In this document: piece by piece, positions 1-10,150 of the stretch
How positions within the stretch are numbered: the stretch's first letter is position 1
How the letters are laid out: each line of letters begins with the position of its first letter
Assembly (NCBI GenBank): GCA_003693705.1
Contig: RBZT01000959.1
Coordinates: 1-64,000 of the forward strand
Direction of reading: 5' to 3'
Length of the DNA stretch: 64,000 nt
Source: Polymyxa betae
Taxonomy: Eukaryota > Endomyxa > Phytomyxea > Plasmodiophorida > Plasmodiophoridae
Notes under the pieces: generated by a model
What the model was told of the DNA's origin: nothing
The model's input: only the letters and a program-made list of their open reading frames with translations
Databases searched by the model: none
Made by a program: the position numbers and the translations under genes

Positions 1-5
1 TAATC

Positions 6-251
6 TCCCCAGAGTTGCCACCCGTACCATAATCCAAAAATGACAAAAGATTTTTCAAAAATGACAAACCCTAATCCAAAAATGACACATTAAAAGGTCT
101 TTTAATACTTCCAAAAATGACAAACCCTAATCCAAAAATGACACATTAAAAGGTCTTTTAATACTTCCAAAAATCACAAACCCTAAGGGTTTGTCATTTT
201 TGAAAAATCTTTTGTCATTTTTGGATTATGGTATGGGTGGCAACTTCCCCA
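6..251. mobile_element. Foldback (MITE-like) element with long inverted arms
   Basis: Positions 13-72 and 186-245 are reverse complements of each other over about 60 bp with a single mismatch (a G against A in the CCCGTACC/CCCATACC segment). The copies end in AGTTGCC and GGCAACT. The hexamer TCCCCA occurs just outside both arms (6-11 and 246-251) and could be a target-site duplication. The arms enclose two direct repeats, so the whole piece would fold into one long hairpin. It carries no coding capacity. A non-autonomous DNA transposon is the simplest reading; the duplication is short enough that chance cannot be excluded. Confidence 0.75.
73..184. repeat. Two tandem 56-bp units inside the foldback element
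   Basis: Units 73-128 and 129-184 are identical except for one base near the end of the second copy (ATCACA instead of ATGACA). Each unit contains TTAAAAGGTCTTTTAA, itself nearly palindromic. The motif CCAAAAATGACA recurs in the units and in the arms, so the element seems to have been built by repeated duplication of a short A-rich module. Confidence 0.85.
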
Positions 252-285
252 TACAAGGGCCACTATAAAAAGGGCTGCTCTCTTA

Positions 286-1185
286 TACTCCCTCTGTCCG
301 GTAATAAATGTCCGATTCCGTTGTTATGCTTTGTCCGAAAATAAATGTCCAGTTCCATAATTGCTGAAAAATGCTGTTTGTTGTTGATTTAAAAGCATTT
401 GTTCAACATTTTCAACCAGGACAGAATCACACGAGATCGACAGAGGCAGAGAGTCGGCTCTGTCGAGCTGATCTTTCGGTGTATTATTTTTGATTTTACA
501 TATATTCCCGTCATTGACTTCCATTGCGCTCATCAGGCACTGCTGCAAGGTTAGAAATATATAATCAAGCTTACGTTCATCTACTGCGCTTGTTGGAGTA
601 CTGATCTGTGCAGCCCAGAAATCTGATGTTTAATCTCGAATTCATCGTCACTTTTTTGACTACCTCTAGATCAAACATGTTAGACTAATGGGCACACTTC
701 CCCTTACGCCTCGAAGATACCACAGCTTAGGGTGACCCCATCAAAGATTGAATGTTGTCGTGTTGCCAGATTGCTCAAAGTTTTAAACGAACAGAGAATT
801 TTTTTATAAAATCTCCAATTGTGCCATTTTGAGTGTTCCATTCTTGTGATGCGATAACAACTGCTCATACACATCTGGACGCTGCTAATCGGTTAGATTA
901 GGTTGTTGGGGATTTTTCCCCGATTCGTGAATGGTCGGAGCTAATCCTGGAAACTTCATTTCACGAGGCCGGTGATTACAAAACATGAAATACAATCGAA
1001 GAGATTCAACGCACAATATCTCAGCGAGCAACGCTCGGTTGAAGCTGAAAATTTCTGCATCAGATAGCCCTGGCCAAACCCTTTCATTTGAGTGCCAAAT
1101 AGAAAGATTCAAGCAAAGATTGACCTTAATCCCTGGACCTTTTAAATTCTTTTTCCTACCGGACATTTATTACCGGACAGAGGTA
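286..1185. mobile_element. DNA-transposon-like element with 24-bp terminal inverted repeats
   Basis: Positions 291-314 and 1160-1183 are a perfect 24-bp inverted repeat reading CCTCTGTCCGGTAATAAATG then TCCG. TA dinucleotides at 286-287 and 1184-1185 are compatible with TA target duplications. The CTCCCTCTGTCC outer end recalls the ends of Stowaway/mariner-type MITEs. A second, degenerate copy of the terminal motif lies inside the left end at about 329-350. The interior holds only short ORFs on both strands, none with a recognisable transposase motif, so I read it as non-autonomous or decayed. Confidence 0.65.
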
Positions 1186-1693
1186 TTAATTATGAGAACT
1201 CTACCTACGGGTACACAGAATCAGGCTGATTTGTGGATTCCGCAAATTAAGATCCCAAGGCGATTTAGGCCCTCAGGACTGCATAGATTCCATATAAATT
1301 TAGGCAACCGGAACGAGAGCCTGAATCATAGAATGACATTCAGGACCAGATTATGTGCTGCCCATCCATATTTGGTAGTTTATTCCAGATTGCGTTGATA
1401 GAGACTATAGATGAAATTCTATACCAATAGCGACATTAATACTGGAAATCGGTTAAGATTATTTGAATGCGAAGTCCGTATCACAAGGTCTCAAATCCCC
1501 GCATAAATCATGAACATCATTATGGGACCATCTGTTACTAACAAGGATTATATTTAGAATTGTATTATTGACTCTCTGTCTAACAATGTCAGACCCAATA
1601 TATACTTTCAAGCTGATACAATATGAATCCTATCTCGACAGATTCCTTGACAATAATGTTATGATACATACTTTGAGCAGTAAACATGAAGAT
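1186..1693. other. Non-coding spacer before the tRNA gene
   Basis: No reading frame of useful length, repeat or structured RNA could be supported here. It separates the right inverted repeat of the transposon-like element from the tRNA gene. Confidence 0.4.
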
Positions 1694-1767
1694 GTCCGCG
1701 TAACTCAGCCGGTTAGAGTGTTGGTCTTATGAGCCGAAAGTCACGGGTTCGAATCCCGTCGTGGACA
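1694..1767 (+). tRNA. tRNA with anticodon UAU (tRNA-Ile)
   Basis: The 74-nt sequence folds as a complete cloverleaf. The acceptor arm is GTCCGCG paired with CGTGGAC (one G-U), with A as discriminator base. The D stem is ACTC/GAGT. The anticodon stem TTGGT/GCCGA (with G-U pairs) closes the loop CTTATGA. The T arm is ACGGG-TTCGAAT-CCCGT. U33 is present and positions 34-36 read UAU, which would decode AUA isoleucine. The internal B box GGTTCGAATCC is canonical and there is no intron. CCA is not encoded, as expected for a nuclear gene. Position 37 is G where ANN-decoding tRNAs normally have A, so the decoding assignment is less secure than the tRNA call. Confidence 0.88.
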
Positions 1768-1775
1768 AACCTCGA

Positions 1776-1780
1776 TTTTT
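1776..1780 (+). terminator. Pol III terminator after the tRNA
   Basis: A run of five T lies nine bases past the tRNA 3' end, the usual RNA polymerase III stop signal. Confidence 0.6.
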
Positions 1781-1832
1781 GGCTTGAATTCCCAAACATT
1801 TAATTAAATATTGTTAAAGGTTTTTATCACTT

Positions 1833-2726
1833 TTACATCTCAGATACAGGACCTGTTTTAATCAATGCCACTGGATTTGTTATCAGGGCTCTGTTCAAAC
1901 AGAATGGATTCGCAAAACAAATATTCTTACTAAAGAGACATTCTTCAATAAAATCTCCTTCGAGAATTCGCTCTCCTTTGATAGAGAATAAAGCTGGTCT
2001 ATTAGATATGAGTGATTTTGAGAGATCTTGCTGCCATATTGCCCAATTATGTGCCAATTCATGAACTATAGTTTGTCTTGCTGATGTTGATATAAATGCT
2101 TGTTCACTGAGATATATTCGACTTCCACTAATAGATGATAAACCCAATAAATTACTTGATGTTATACCAGAGAATGTATACAACTTAGTTGATGATAGAA
2201 AATCTTCTACTTCCTCAACATCTCTTGGTTTCCGAATCGAAACAATCACATCAAGATGATCGAGAAAATCTCTAAAAGCAGGATCTGCAGCTTCATGAAT
2301 CTCATCACGAGTAAATGTACGAAGACGATTAATACCACCAGTAGTGAATGCATTCTTGATCATATGCATTGACTGATCTAAAAGACCAAATAGATCTTGT
2401 TGCTTATCTGGATGAATCCATTGAGGAAATACAGCTTCTCCTAATAGTATATCATGATTCCATGCCTCCCATATTCGTGTTGCAGATCCACATAAATCAA
2501 TAAAGAATAGCTTCTTCTCATAAGGCATTTCTGATGATTTCTCTAATAATTCCATCTGTTCAAGAAGGCAAGCAGCATCGCTAATATAAATCTCTCTGCT
2601 TTCAGGAAGATATCTCTTCAGAATATCAAAACGATGTCGAATAAGATCGAGACCTCGGTGATAATCATCGAATTTAGAAGACTCCATTTCGATGAATGAC
2701 GGAATATTGCATTTATATGACTTCAT
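1833..2726 (-). CDS. Putative zinc-dependent metalloprotease-like protein (HExxH)
   Basis: A single-exon ORF of 297 residues, unusual in a window where most genes are spliced. Near residue 217 it carries HELAHNW, a zincin-type HExxH motif in which the two His would bind zinc and the Glu would act as general base. A helix-forming Glu/Leu-rich N-terminal half precedes it. No signal peptide or membrane segment is visible. I do not recognise the family beyond the motif, and the third zinc ligand is not obvious, so protease activity is inference. The gene is transcribed toward the tRNA and has an AT-rich upstream region. The first Met at 2726 is the only reasonable start. Confidence 0.7.
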   Translation of the reverse strand: MKSYKCNIPSFIEMESSKFDDYHRGLDLIRHRFDILKRYLPESREIYISDAACLLEQMELLEKSSEMPYEKKLFFIDLCGSATRIWEAWNHDILLGEAVFPQWIHPDKQQDLFGLLDQSMHMIKNAFTTGGINRLRTFTRDEIHEAADPAFRDFLDHLDVIVSIRKPRDVEEVEDFLSSTKLYTFSGITSSNLLGLSSISGSRIYLSEQAFISTSARQTIVHELAHNWAIWQQDLSKSLISNRPALFSIKGERILEGDFIEECLFSKNICFANPFCLNRALITNPVALIKTGPVSEM

Positions 2727-3169
2727 ATACCATGATATTCATGTAAATAGATTGTTCATGCTGGTAATAATTTTTCATGTTCTTAAAGAGAAGTTGGTGT
2801 CACTTTGAATATTGTGATAGATAATAATGATAATATACTACTATGATACTACTGATATTCATAGTACTCATTACTCACTATGTATTATTATATAGATCTA
2901 TGTGAATATGTTATACATCCTACGAATCCTAGTATCAGAATCCCTTGATTGTGATACTGATAATAGAATTCACTATTTACTACTACCTATACTGATATAC
3001 ATTGATATAAATACTCACTATTACAATTTAATATATGTGAATATGTTACATTGAAACCCTTGAACATATCTCCCATACTAAATATATCACTTCTATACTC
3101 CTTATTTGTATATCCAGTATTATTAATTAAGTGCTTTCAGATAGAATTGTCCTCTGTACAGTATTGAAT
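2727..3169. other. AT-rich divergent intergenic region
   Basis: This spacer lies between the HExxH gene (minus) and the deaminase gene (plus). It is strongly AT-rich with many variations on TACTGATA/ACTATGATA. I see no ORF. It probably holds both promoters. Confidence 0.4.
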
Positions 3170-4336
3170 ATGCGACTAATCATTCGACAAGACAAGCAGG
3201 CGGTGGCTCAATATGTCGCCAACTACGTTAAGCAGCGGATCCTTGATTCCAATCCAACTTCAGACAAACCCTTTGTTATTGGCCTACCAACCGGAAGCAG
3301 TCCAATACCAACGTAACTAACATAATTATTATCTGTTTTCATCTTGATTGAATTTCTGTTAGATACAAGTGCCTGATCAATATGTATCAAAAAGGCGAAT
3401 TGAGCTTCAAAAATGTTGTTACTTTTAACATGGATGAATACTGTGATCTTCCTGAGGATCATCCGGAATCTTATGTATGATGGATAGCAATACATTTGTT
3501 TTCTTTAAAATGACTAAAGTGTTCCTTAGCATTCTTTCATGTGGGAGAATCTCTTCAAGCATATTGATATTCGAAGAGAAAATGTTAATATTCTGGATGG
3601 AAATTCAAAGAATTTAGCTTCAGAATGTCAAAGATATGAAGAGAAGATTGAAAGCTATGGTGGAATTGATTTGTAAGACAATTAGTTAATTTCTTTCCAT
3701 GGCTCTAAAGATGAATTAGGTTCCTGGGCGGAATTGGACCTGATGGACATGTAGGCATAATATCTACATTCAGTATCCAATAAATAAGGTTCTGGTTTAG
3801 ATTGCGTTCAACGAGCCGGGAAGCTCTCTAGCTTCAAAAACCAGACTTAAAACATTAGCCTACGACACAATTGTTGCAAACTCTCGTTTTTGTAAGTGTC
3901 TTGATACTGTTATCTTGTATATGGTTGTTAACAATTACTAAAGTCAACGGCGACATCTCCAAAGTACCTAAACGTGCTTTAACGGTTGGAGTACAGACCT
4001 TTTTAAACGCCCGTGAGGTCCTAGTTATCATCACAGGAATATCGAAAGCGTTAGCATTACAGAAATCTATTGAAGAAGGTATCAGTCATATGTGGACTGT
4101 GTATGTCAAATATATCAAAACTAAACAGTTTCATTTAAATATGGATTTGTAGATCTGCAATTCAGCTACATGAGAATGCCATGATTGTATGTGATGATGA
4201 TGCAACGTTGGAATTACGAGTTAAGACCGTCAAATACTTTAAAGGCATTCAGGAAACAGCTGAGCGCTGTGCAGCACCTCAATGTCCACCAAAATCACCC
4301 AAACGTCGTGGTAGTGGTTGCGAAGCTACTCTTTAA
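3170..4336 (+). CDS. GNPDA: Glucosamine-6-phosphate deaminase (isomerase)
   Basis: Seven exons (3170-3312, 3363-3474, 3530-3672, 3720-3750, 3801-3891, 3944-4100, 4153-4336) join in frame to 286 residues, the normal length for the family. The enzyme converts glucosamine 6-phosphate to fructose 6-phosphate and ammonia in the cytosol, linking amino-sugar breakdown to glycolysis. Visible family signatures are the N-terminal MRLII, the phosphate loop [15 protein letters not shown] with the catalytic Asp, GGIGPDGH with the catalytic His, AFNEPGSS, and [18 protein letters not shown]. An upstream in-frame codon at 3131 is ignored because family members start at the MxLI strand. All introns are GT-AG and 47-55 nt. 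This is one of the surest calls in the window. Confidence 0.96.
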
Positions 4337-4541
4337 AGCAATAAACAACAGTTCATAGAATTTCAAAACTTGTAGCATATGATCGATCCCAAATCCAAAA
4401 GAGACTCTGGATCACCGCGCTACAGCCGATCAATAAAAAAACAAAATCCAGGTCGATTTGGCTGTTTGCGCGGTTTTTACAGAGATTGCAGTTGCATTTC
4501 TATGATACTGAACACTGTAATAATACCATAATAGTATTAGA

Positions 4542-5330
4542 ATGGACTCCGATTCAGCTGATGATCAGTTACTACTCCAGGTAAGATATAACTTCATCAT
4601 TTCTATCATTACTGATTAGGTTCAGGTCAAGACAAAGCGACCAAAGCTTAAGGCGTTTAGCTCAAACTCCAGTTCCGATGACGACGAGCCACTGGCTAAG
4701 AAGCAGAAACCTGTACGTTTTAAAAGCAACCCCCCCCCCCGATGTCATTCTCATACTGGTGGCCAATAGCATGCTAAAAAGCATAATGATATCAAGGTCA
4801 AGAAAGACCAATTAATTGCAGAATCTAACTCTGATGACAATGAACCGCTTGTGAAGAACCAGAAGAAGAGAAAAGAATCAAGGAAGAAATCCCTGCCGAG
4901 TAGCAAGGATGCCAAAGTCAAAAAGGAACGGAAACCAACTGTGAAAAAAGTCAAATCGGATCATAATGGTCCTCCTTCTATTAAAGCCGAGGTCGCTCTT
5001 ATAGCTTTGTCGTCCATATTTTCAACCATTATTTAGGAAGGCGATACGAAGAAATCATCGCGTGTCAAAAAATTGTATGAAAAACCTGGCCAGAAATATG
5101 ACGAACCAAGTCATGTAGGCGTTATTCTGAATGTTTGCATAGTCTATCTTAATCGTATTTAGCTTGACTGTCTTCGACTGTTTTATGAAAGCTTATATCA
5201 TGAAGAAGTTGGGAATCTGGGCAAAAGGAAAGGACCACTATCAATGGCGGAACAATGGTGCATGGAAAGGGGTCTATTTACTCATGACCAGAATGAAATT
5301 TTGTACAAACGCCATATTCGGGCTGCATAA
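4542..5330 (+). CDS. Basic Ser/Lys-rich probable nuclear protein with conserved C-terminal box
   Basis: Five exons (4542-4580, 4620-4712, 4770-4991, 5037-5114, 5163-5330) join in frame to 199 residues. The N-terminal two thirds are low-complexity: acidic SSSDDDEP-type clusters alternate with Lys-rich tracts such as KNQKKRKESRKKS, typical of nuclear or nucleolar proteins. The C-terminal 70 residues look folded: KKLYEKPGQKYDEP, then LRLFYESLYHE and AEQWCMERGLF. That box resembles the small domain of uncharacterised eukaryotic nuclear proteins, but I cannot name the family. The second intron contains eleven consecutive C residues (4730-4740). The exon structure is well supported by phase; function is unknown. 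Confidence 0.75.
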
Positions 5331-5880
5331 TTTAACTTACTGAACTATCAAACTTTGCCATCTGTCTTCCAAAAATGTTATTTATTTGCGACGTTTATTT
5401 CGCCCCATATTACATATAGAGTTTGCAATGCACATAAAGCTATCGACGCTAAAACGCCTTGTGATGAGCGTCCAGGATAACTGGAAACTACAGACTCAAA
5501 CAACACTAACAGGCATTGCAATATGCATTTTGCCGTTGAGCTTGGACCCGATGATGATGACAAAAGAATTGTGGCACAGCCTAGAACTGTTACAAGAGGG
5601 ATCTGAATGTTACTTGGAGCCTGCGCTTGCATTGCAATTTGATGCAGAACCAGCGCCGACGAGTGAATGATCGGTAAAGATAACACAGTAGAGAATTCGC
5701 TCAACCTCATCTAATTCGTAATGAGTTGTGCATTCACACCGGGTTGGAAAAATTGCTTACTAAATGGTGCTTACTTGCAATCATCAGTGTCGGTGTGATT
5801 GTGTTATTAGGTATATATGAAAGATCTGAGAAGAATGAAGTGGCTCTTGCATGATTGGCCAAACGAGGATGGCTTAATAC
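5331..5880. other. Convergent spacer with overlapping open frames
   Basis: Between two converging genes lie two antisense ORFs (5386-5670 plus, 94 codons; 5378-5710 minus, 110 codons) and further open stretches in a third frame, including one containing NMHFAVELGPDDDDKR on the plus strand. None has a family signature, and the frames conflict, so at most one is real. A short acidic plus-strand gene with an unresolved intron is possible. I list the region rather than choose. Confidence 0.3.
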
Positions 5881-7961
5881 CTAATTGTGAACAATCAACA
5901 AATGCAGCAATTGATTGGCATCAATTACATCATCAATACTTGGCCGGTTTTTGCTGTCGAAAGCAGTCAAATTCCTTATTAGATCTGTTAACTCATTCCC
6001 TCGTCTGGCGCCTGGCGGAAAGGACATCGCCAACGATTTAGATTTGAGCATTTGGTGTAGTTGCTCAGGCGATTGAACTGAGGCAGATATTGCATCATAA
6101 GGTCCTTGACCAAATGTCAAGAAATATAGGACGACTCCCAATGAATATCTGATAGAGCATATTAGATATCAAGATCAATATACTTTGGAAGATCACATGT
6201 CGGCTCGATCACCATAATCCGAGTCTTCAAGCAATAATTCTGGGGCGCAGAAAAATAATGTTCCGGTATTGCCTGTGAAACTGTTAAACAAACAAACAAC
6301 AACAATACCATGTTGAATATACCTGTTCTAGGTCGTCGCGTTGCTGCTTTCAGCGTTTCCGATTCGCCAAAATCGGAAATCAGAATTCTAAGAGAACTAG
6401 ATTCTGATACAACATCATAATCAGCATTAAGAAGTAAGTTCTGATTACAGTAAGAGGCAAATAGATAAGTTCGACAAGAATTTTTGGCTACCTCTGGCTT
6501 AATATCTCTATGGATAATACCACTATGATGCAGATGGCGCAAACCCTGTGCAATTCCTCGAAACAGAGACCAAATTTCATGTTCAGTTAACAGCTGCTGT
6601 TTTTGCGTCAGATTAGTGACATAATCGGCGAGATTTCCCATGTTAGCGTATTCCATAAGCATGAACATTACAGGGACCTTCGTAATAGGTAGTGATGTTC
6701 AGAAGTGACATTACTTCTTTCTTACCTTTGGACCGAAATCAGCTGTCTGAGTGATCTCAAGCCAACTATGCTTATAAGCGACAATGTTAGGATGACGTAA
6801 TGATTCCACAGCCCGAACTTCACTGAAATGTAAGAAAGTTAATCTCATTAAACCTCAGCTTAAATTAGTGCACCTTAATACACGATTGAGCCAAGGTCGA
6901 TTATCGCCAACTGGAATCTTCTTACAAGCGTATGTGCCTTTTCTGACATTACTAACAGAAAATACAAGAGGTTTACTTGTAAGTTACCTAACGGGACTCC
7001 ATCTAATAAATGAGAACAAAGATGTACTGATCCATATCCTCCCGACCCTAATTTCCTCGTTTCTGCAAAAAATCGACTGTAATATCTACAAAGACAAACA
7101 ATTCAGAATTGTAAATGTTTTGAAGCAGAATGCAGACCCAGTATTAAATGAGCTCTCAGAGAGATGTTGAGATGGGCTTGTTGTGTCTTCCAATTCAGCT
7201 TGCTCTTCCCTGAGACCGAATAAGAACCTCTAAAATATTGTCTCCTGAACACTACTGTTCGAGCAGATGCATTTGGCCCAGACGAAAGAAATAATCATGA
7301 GCATGAAATAGATTCTGTGAGAAGGCAGTATGATTTACACAAGCAATGATAAATTGATACAGAGCTTACAGATGCGAGAGGAATAGTATCAGAAGCTGAT
7401 GTATTTAAATTACTGTAATCATATAGCGGTCTTAGGCAGAAAGGACAGACATCCCTCGAATGCGATTCTGATTCAGTTGGACTTGGAGCCTATAACATCT
7501 AAGAAGAGCCATGTTGTATGTAGAGAATTACCTTATACACGCTTAATTGTCGAGTATTTCGATTATGAACGACCATGGTCCGATTGGAAGAGTCTCGCCT
7601 ATGTGCCTCTTAATGAATATTCACCCATTATTATCGACAAAAAGCTTAGTACAGGACAATTTCATGTGATGAAGATACGAGGGATTTGGAAGGAGATGTA
7701 GATCTGCTAACAGGAATCAGCTGAAGCTCAGCTGAAAGTACCACATTAATATAACAGCAAATGAGAATGCTGAATCAAATTACCAGAAGCAGAAGATGAT
7801 CGTTGCCGACTTCGTACGATGGCTACATCCAGCGACAGTTCTTCAATACAAATTATGAACTGCATTAATTGGAGAAGCGAGTTCGGTATACCTTGCTGGG
7901 GACCGGGCTTTGCACTTGCTATCCGTCGTGATCGTCGTCTGGGTCCATCATGTGCAGACAT
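5881..7961 (-). CDS. IKS1: IKS1-like serine/threonine protein kinase
   Basis: This minus-strand multi-exon gene reads through a Ser/Arg-rich start (MSAHDGPRRRSRRIAS), a segment MVVHNRNTRQLSVYK, a zinc-ribbon-like DVCPFCLRPL, and then FNTG-YYSRFFAETRKLGSG, the order seen in fungal IKS1 kinases. The kinase domain shows the glycine loop LGSGGYGSV, ATP-binding Lys in YACKKIPVGDNRPWL, FMLMEYANMGNLADYV, the catalytic loop HRDIKPE-NLLL (split by an intron), SDFGE, and CAPELLLEDSDYG. It then ends in the helical lobe IYSLGVVLYFLTFGQGPYD. Exons after the glycine loop join cleanly. The junctions between about 7250 and 7720 are uncertain by a few codons. The biological role of IKS1 is poorly known. The gene is divergent from Atg1. 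Confidence 0.85.
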
Positions 7962-8274
7962 AATATGATAGAATGTCACGCACCACTACTAAACATGAAT
8001 GATGAGATATAATATATATACATATAGCTGTATTTATATTGACACATACTCATAAAACCCTCTCTGCTCAGTACTATATTTCTATACAGACACATGATAT
8101 ACCTTAGTACAGTATTCATCTATCTTACCACTCTTTAACAAGATTGAACGCAGTTTCAATATTGTATGAGATTCATGTAATCATGATCTAAAACAACATT
8201 AGACGTCGGTGAATCGGTCAATTTATCAAAGCAGCATTCTCCTTTAATCTGCAAATTACTTTATATCGACGCCG
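7962..8274. promoter_or_regulatory. Shared divergent promoter region of two kinase genes
   Basis: 313 bp separate the start codons of the IKS1-like kinase (minus) and Atg1 (plus). The interval is AT-rich, without ORFs, and must hold both promoters. No individual element is recognisable. Confidence 0.5.
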
Positions 8275-10150
8275 ATGCCTAGCAGTATCGGGCCAAGACC
8301 GCCCTCTGAGAAAGCCAAGATTATCGGTGAATATAAAGTTCTGTCTAAGATTGGCTCTGGATCATTCGCTACTGTTTGGAAAGCTGTCCATGTACGAACT
8401 GGGATATTTGTGGCAATAAAAGCTATCAATCGGGAGAAGATACGCTGTCTTGCAAATGGTCTTGAACGATTTGATTCTGAAATAAATGTGATGATGTCCA
8501 TGTGCCATGATAATATCGTCAAGCTTCTTGGTATTCATCGATCACATAGGTTAGTTTGTTATTTTTATCCCATCTTCACATAATGAACGAATTCATCTCG
8601 ATTACAGGCATGTCTATCTGATTATTGAATATTGTGATCATGATCTCTCTGCTTATATTCGTAGTCTTGGACGTCCCTTAACTGAATCCGAAGCTGCTAA
8701 ATTACTTGCAGATTTAGTTGCAGGATTGCAGTTCTTGCACAATAATAATCTGGCACATCGCGATTTGAAACCACAAAATTTACTCTTAACGAACAATGAT
8801 TCCACCTTAAAGATCGCCGACTTCGGATTTGCCAGGTTGATTTTAACTTTAATATCAATGGTCTTGTTGAATTGGAATTCAGGGATACTGGTTCTGAATC
8901 AATGGCTGAAACCATTTGTGGATCACCTTTATATATGGCTCCTGAAATTCTTCGTAATGATTCTTATGATGCTAAAGTCGCTGATATCTGGTCTGTTGGT
9001 GCTATTTTATTTGAGATGCTTACCTGTAAACCACCATATTCTGCACGTAATACCATTGAACTCTTAAGAAAGATTGATTCATTACCTTTACAGGTCCCAA
9101 GGTCCAGTCATCTCTTTTTAATCCCGTATTTGTTTTTTGGCTGAAAATCCCTCTTATAGTTGCCTGTCGACTAGCTGTAGATCAATTATCAATGGATTGT
9201 TAAATCGAGATGCCAAGTCCCGACTGAGCCTCTCTCAGATTCAGTGTCATACATTCTTGAATATTAATCAAATACCAAAGAGTATAAACTGTATGACGAT
9301 TGTTGCTCAATCGTTCTGATGGTTGTATTTAGATTTGTTGACAATTGAACAGGAACAGGAGAGGGTTGATTTGGATGATATCGGATTTTTCAGCTATAAT
9401 GTTGAGGATAATATATCGGAATCGGATATGCAAAAACTGATCAGTTTAGTGTCAGAGCTGGGTGATAATGCTCGAGATCAACCTGAGATTGCATTAGCAT
9501 TATATACAAGATGTATCCAGATTATGGTTCATATGAGACTGAATGTTCGTAAAGCTGCAAGTTCCATCGATTTCCGATTTGATGATTGGATGGGACGACG
9601 AATTGATCAGATTAGTGTTCAATGTCGCAGGTAACCAATTATTATTATGATTATTATTGTCATATAATTTTGTTATACAAAGACTGGTCTTTGGACATCG
9701 TAATTTAACGTCCAGTGAAGACATTGAGGTGAATCTTGAACAATATATGTATGAGAAAAGTCTGGAGATTGCAAGGGAGGCAGCTGTTGGTGAATTAGTA
9801 GGTGAGACCGCAGATAGAACATTAACACAATTAAGAAAGGCAACGTTGCTGTTACAAGAAACATTAAAGCATGTTCAAGATGTAACAGATGCTAGAGCTG
9901 TTCAAGTTCTGCTTCATGCTATTAAAATTCGGATCATGAACCTAATCTCAAAATCATGTATAGATGGTTCTATAGGTGATCGATAGATTCAACCTAAGAT
10001 TCACATAATGCATTTGATTGTTTCAGATCAGGATTAATGCAAAGATTTATCGTCAAACCAAGAGAAAACGATAGTCACTATTATCAACAATTCAAAGTCG
10101 AAATTTTTGTTGAGGGACGTCCATTAATTCTGAAGACAATAATCTCATAA
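8275..10150 (+). CDS. ATG1: Autophagy-initiating kinase Atg1/ULK
   Basis: Seven exons (8275-8549, 8608-8835, 8883-9101, 9160-9281, 9333-9630, 9683-9975, 10032-10150) join in frame to 517 residues. The kinase domain begins [20 protein letters not shown] and continues with VAIKAI (ATP Lys), [11 protein letters not shown], the catalytic loop [17 protein letters not shown] and the activation-segment end [12 protein letters not shown]. The linker is short. The C-terminal 240 residues are helical and match the position of the tandem MIT domain that binds Atg13. Atg1 phosphorylates early autophagy factors at the phagophore assembly site. If the last intron is not spliced, translation stops at 9986; the last exon is a weaker call because its peptide ([11 protein letters not shown] onward) does not look like a usual Atg1 tail. 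At about 517 residues it is shorter than yeast Atg1. Confidence 0.88.

Noticed and set aside
1-300. Repeats at the left edge as a CRISPR array or telomere repeat
   Set aside because: There are only two 56-bp units, no spacers of regular size, and the units sit inside one inverted-repeat element; CCCTAA occurs only within the units and not as a tandem array.
885-1398. Two overlapping antisense ORFs (93 and 137 codons) inside and beyond the 0.9-kb element as transposase genes
   Set aside because: Neither shows a DDE pattern or helix-turn-helix, one starts inside the terminal repeat and the other runs past it; they look like chance ORFs.
3131-3169. Earlier in-frame start for glucosamine-6-phosphate deaminase
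   Set aside because: The extra 13 residues have no counterpart in the family and the Met at 3170 matches the conserved N-terminus.
7399-7701. 100-codon plus-strand ORF opposite the IKS1-like gene
   Set aside because: It overlaps minus-strand exons whose peptide (MVVHNRNTRQLSVYK) matches the IKS1 N-terminal region and has no family signature itself.
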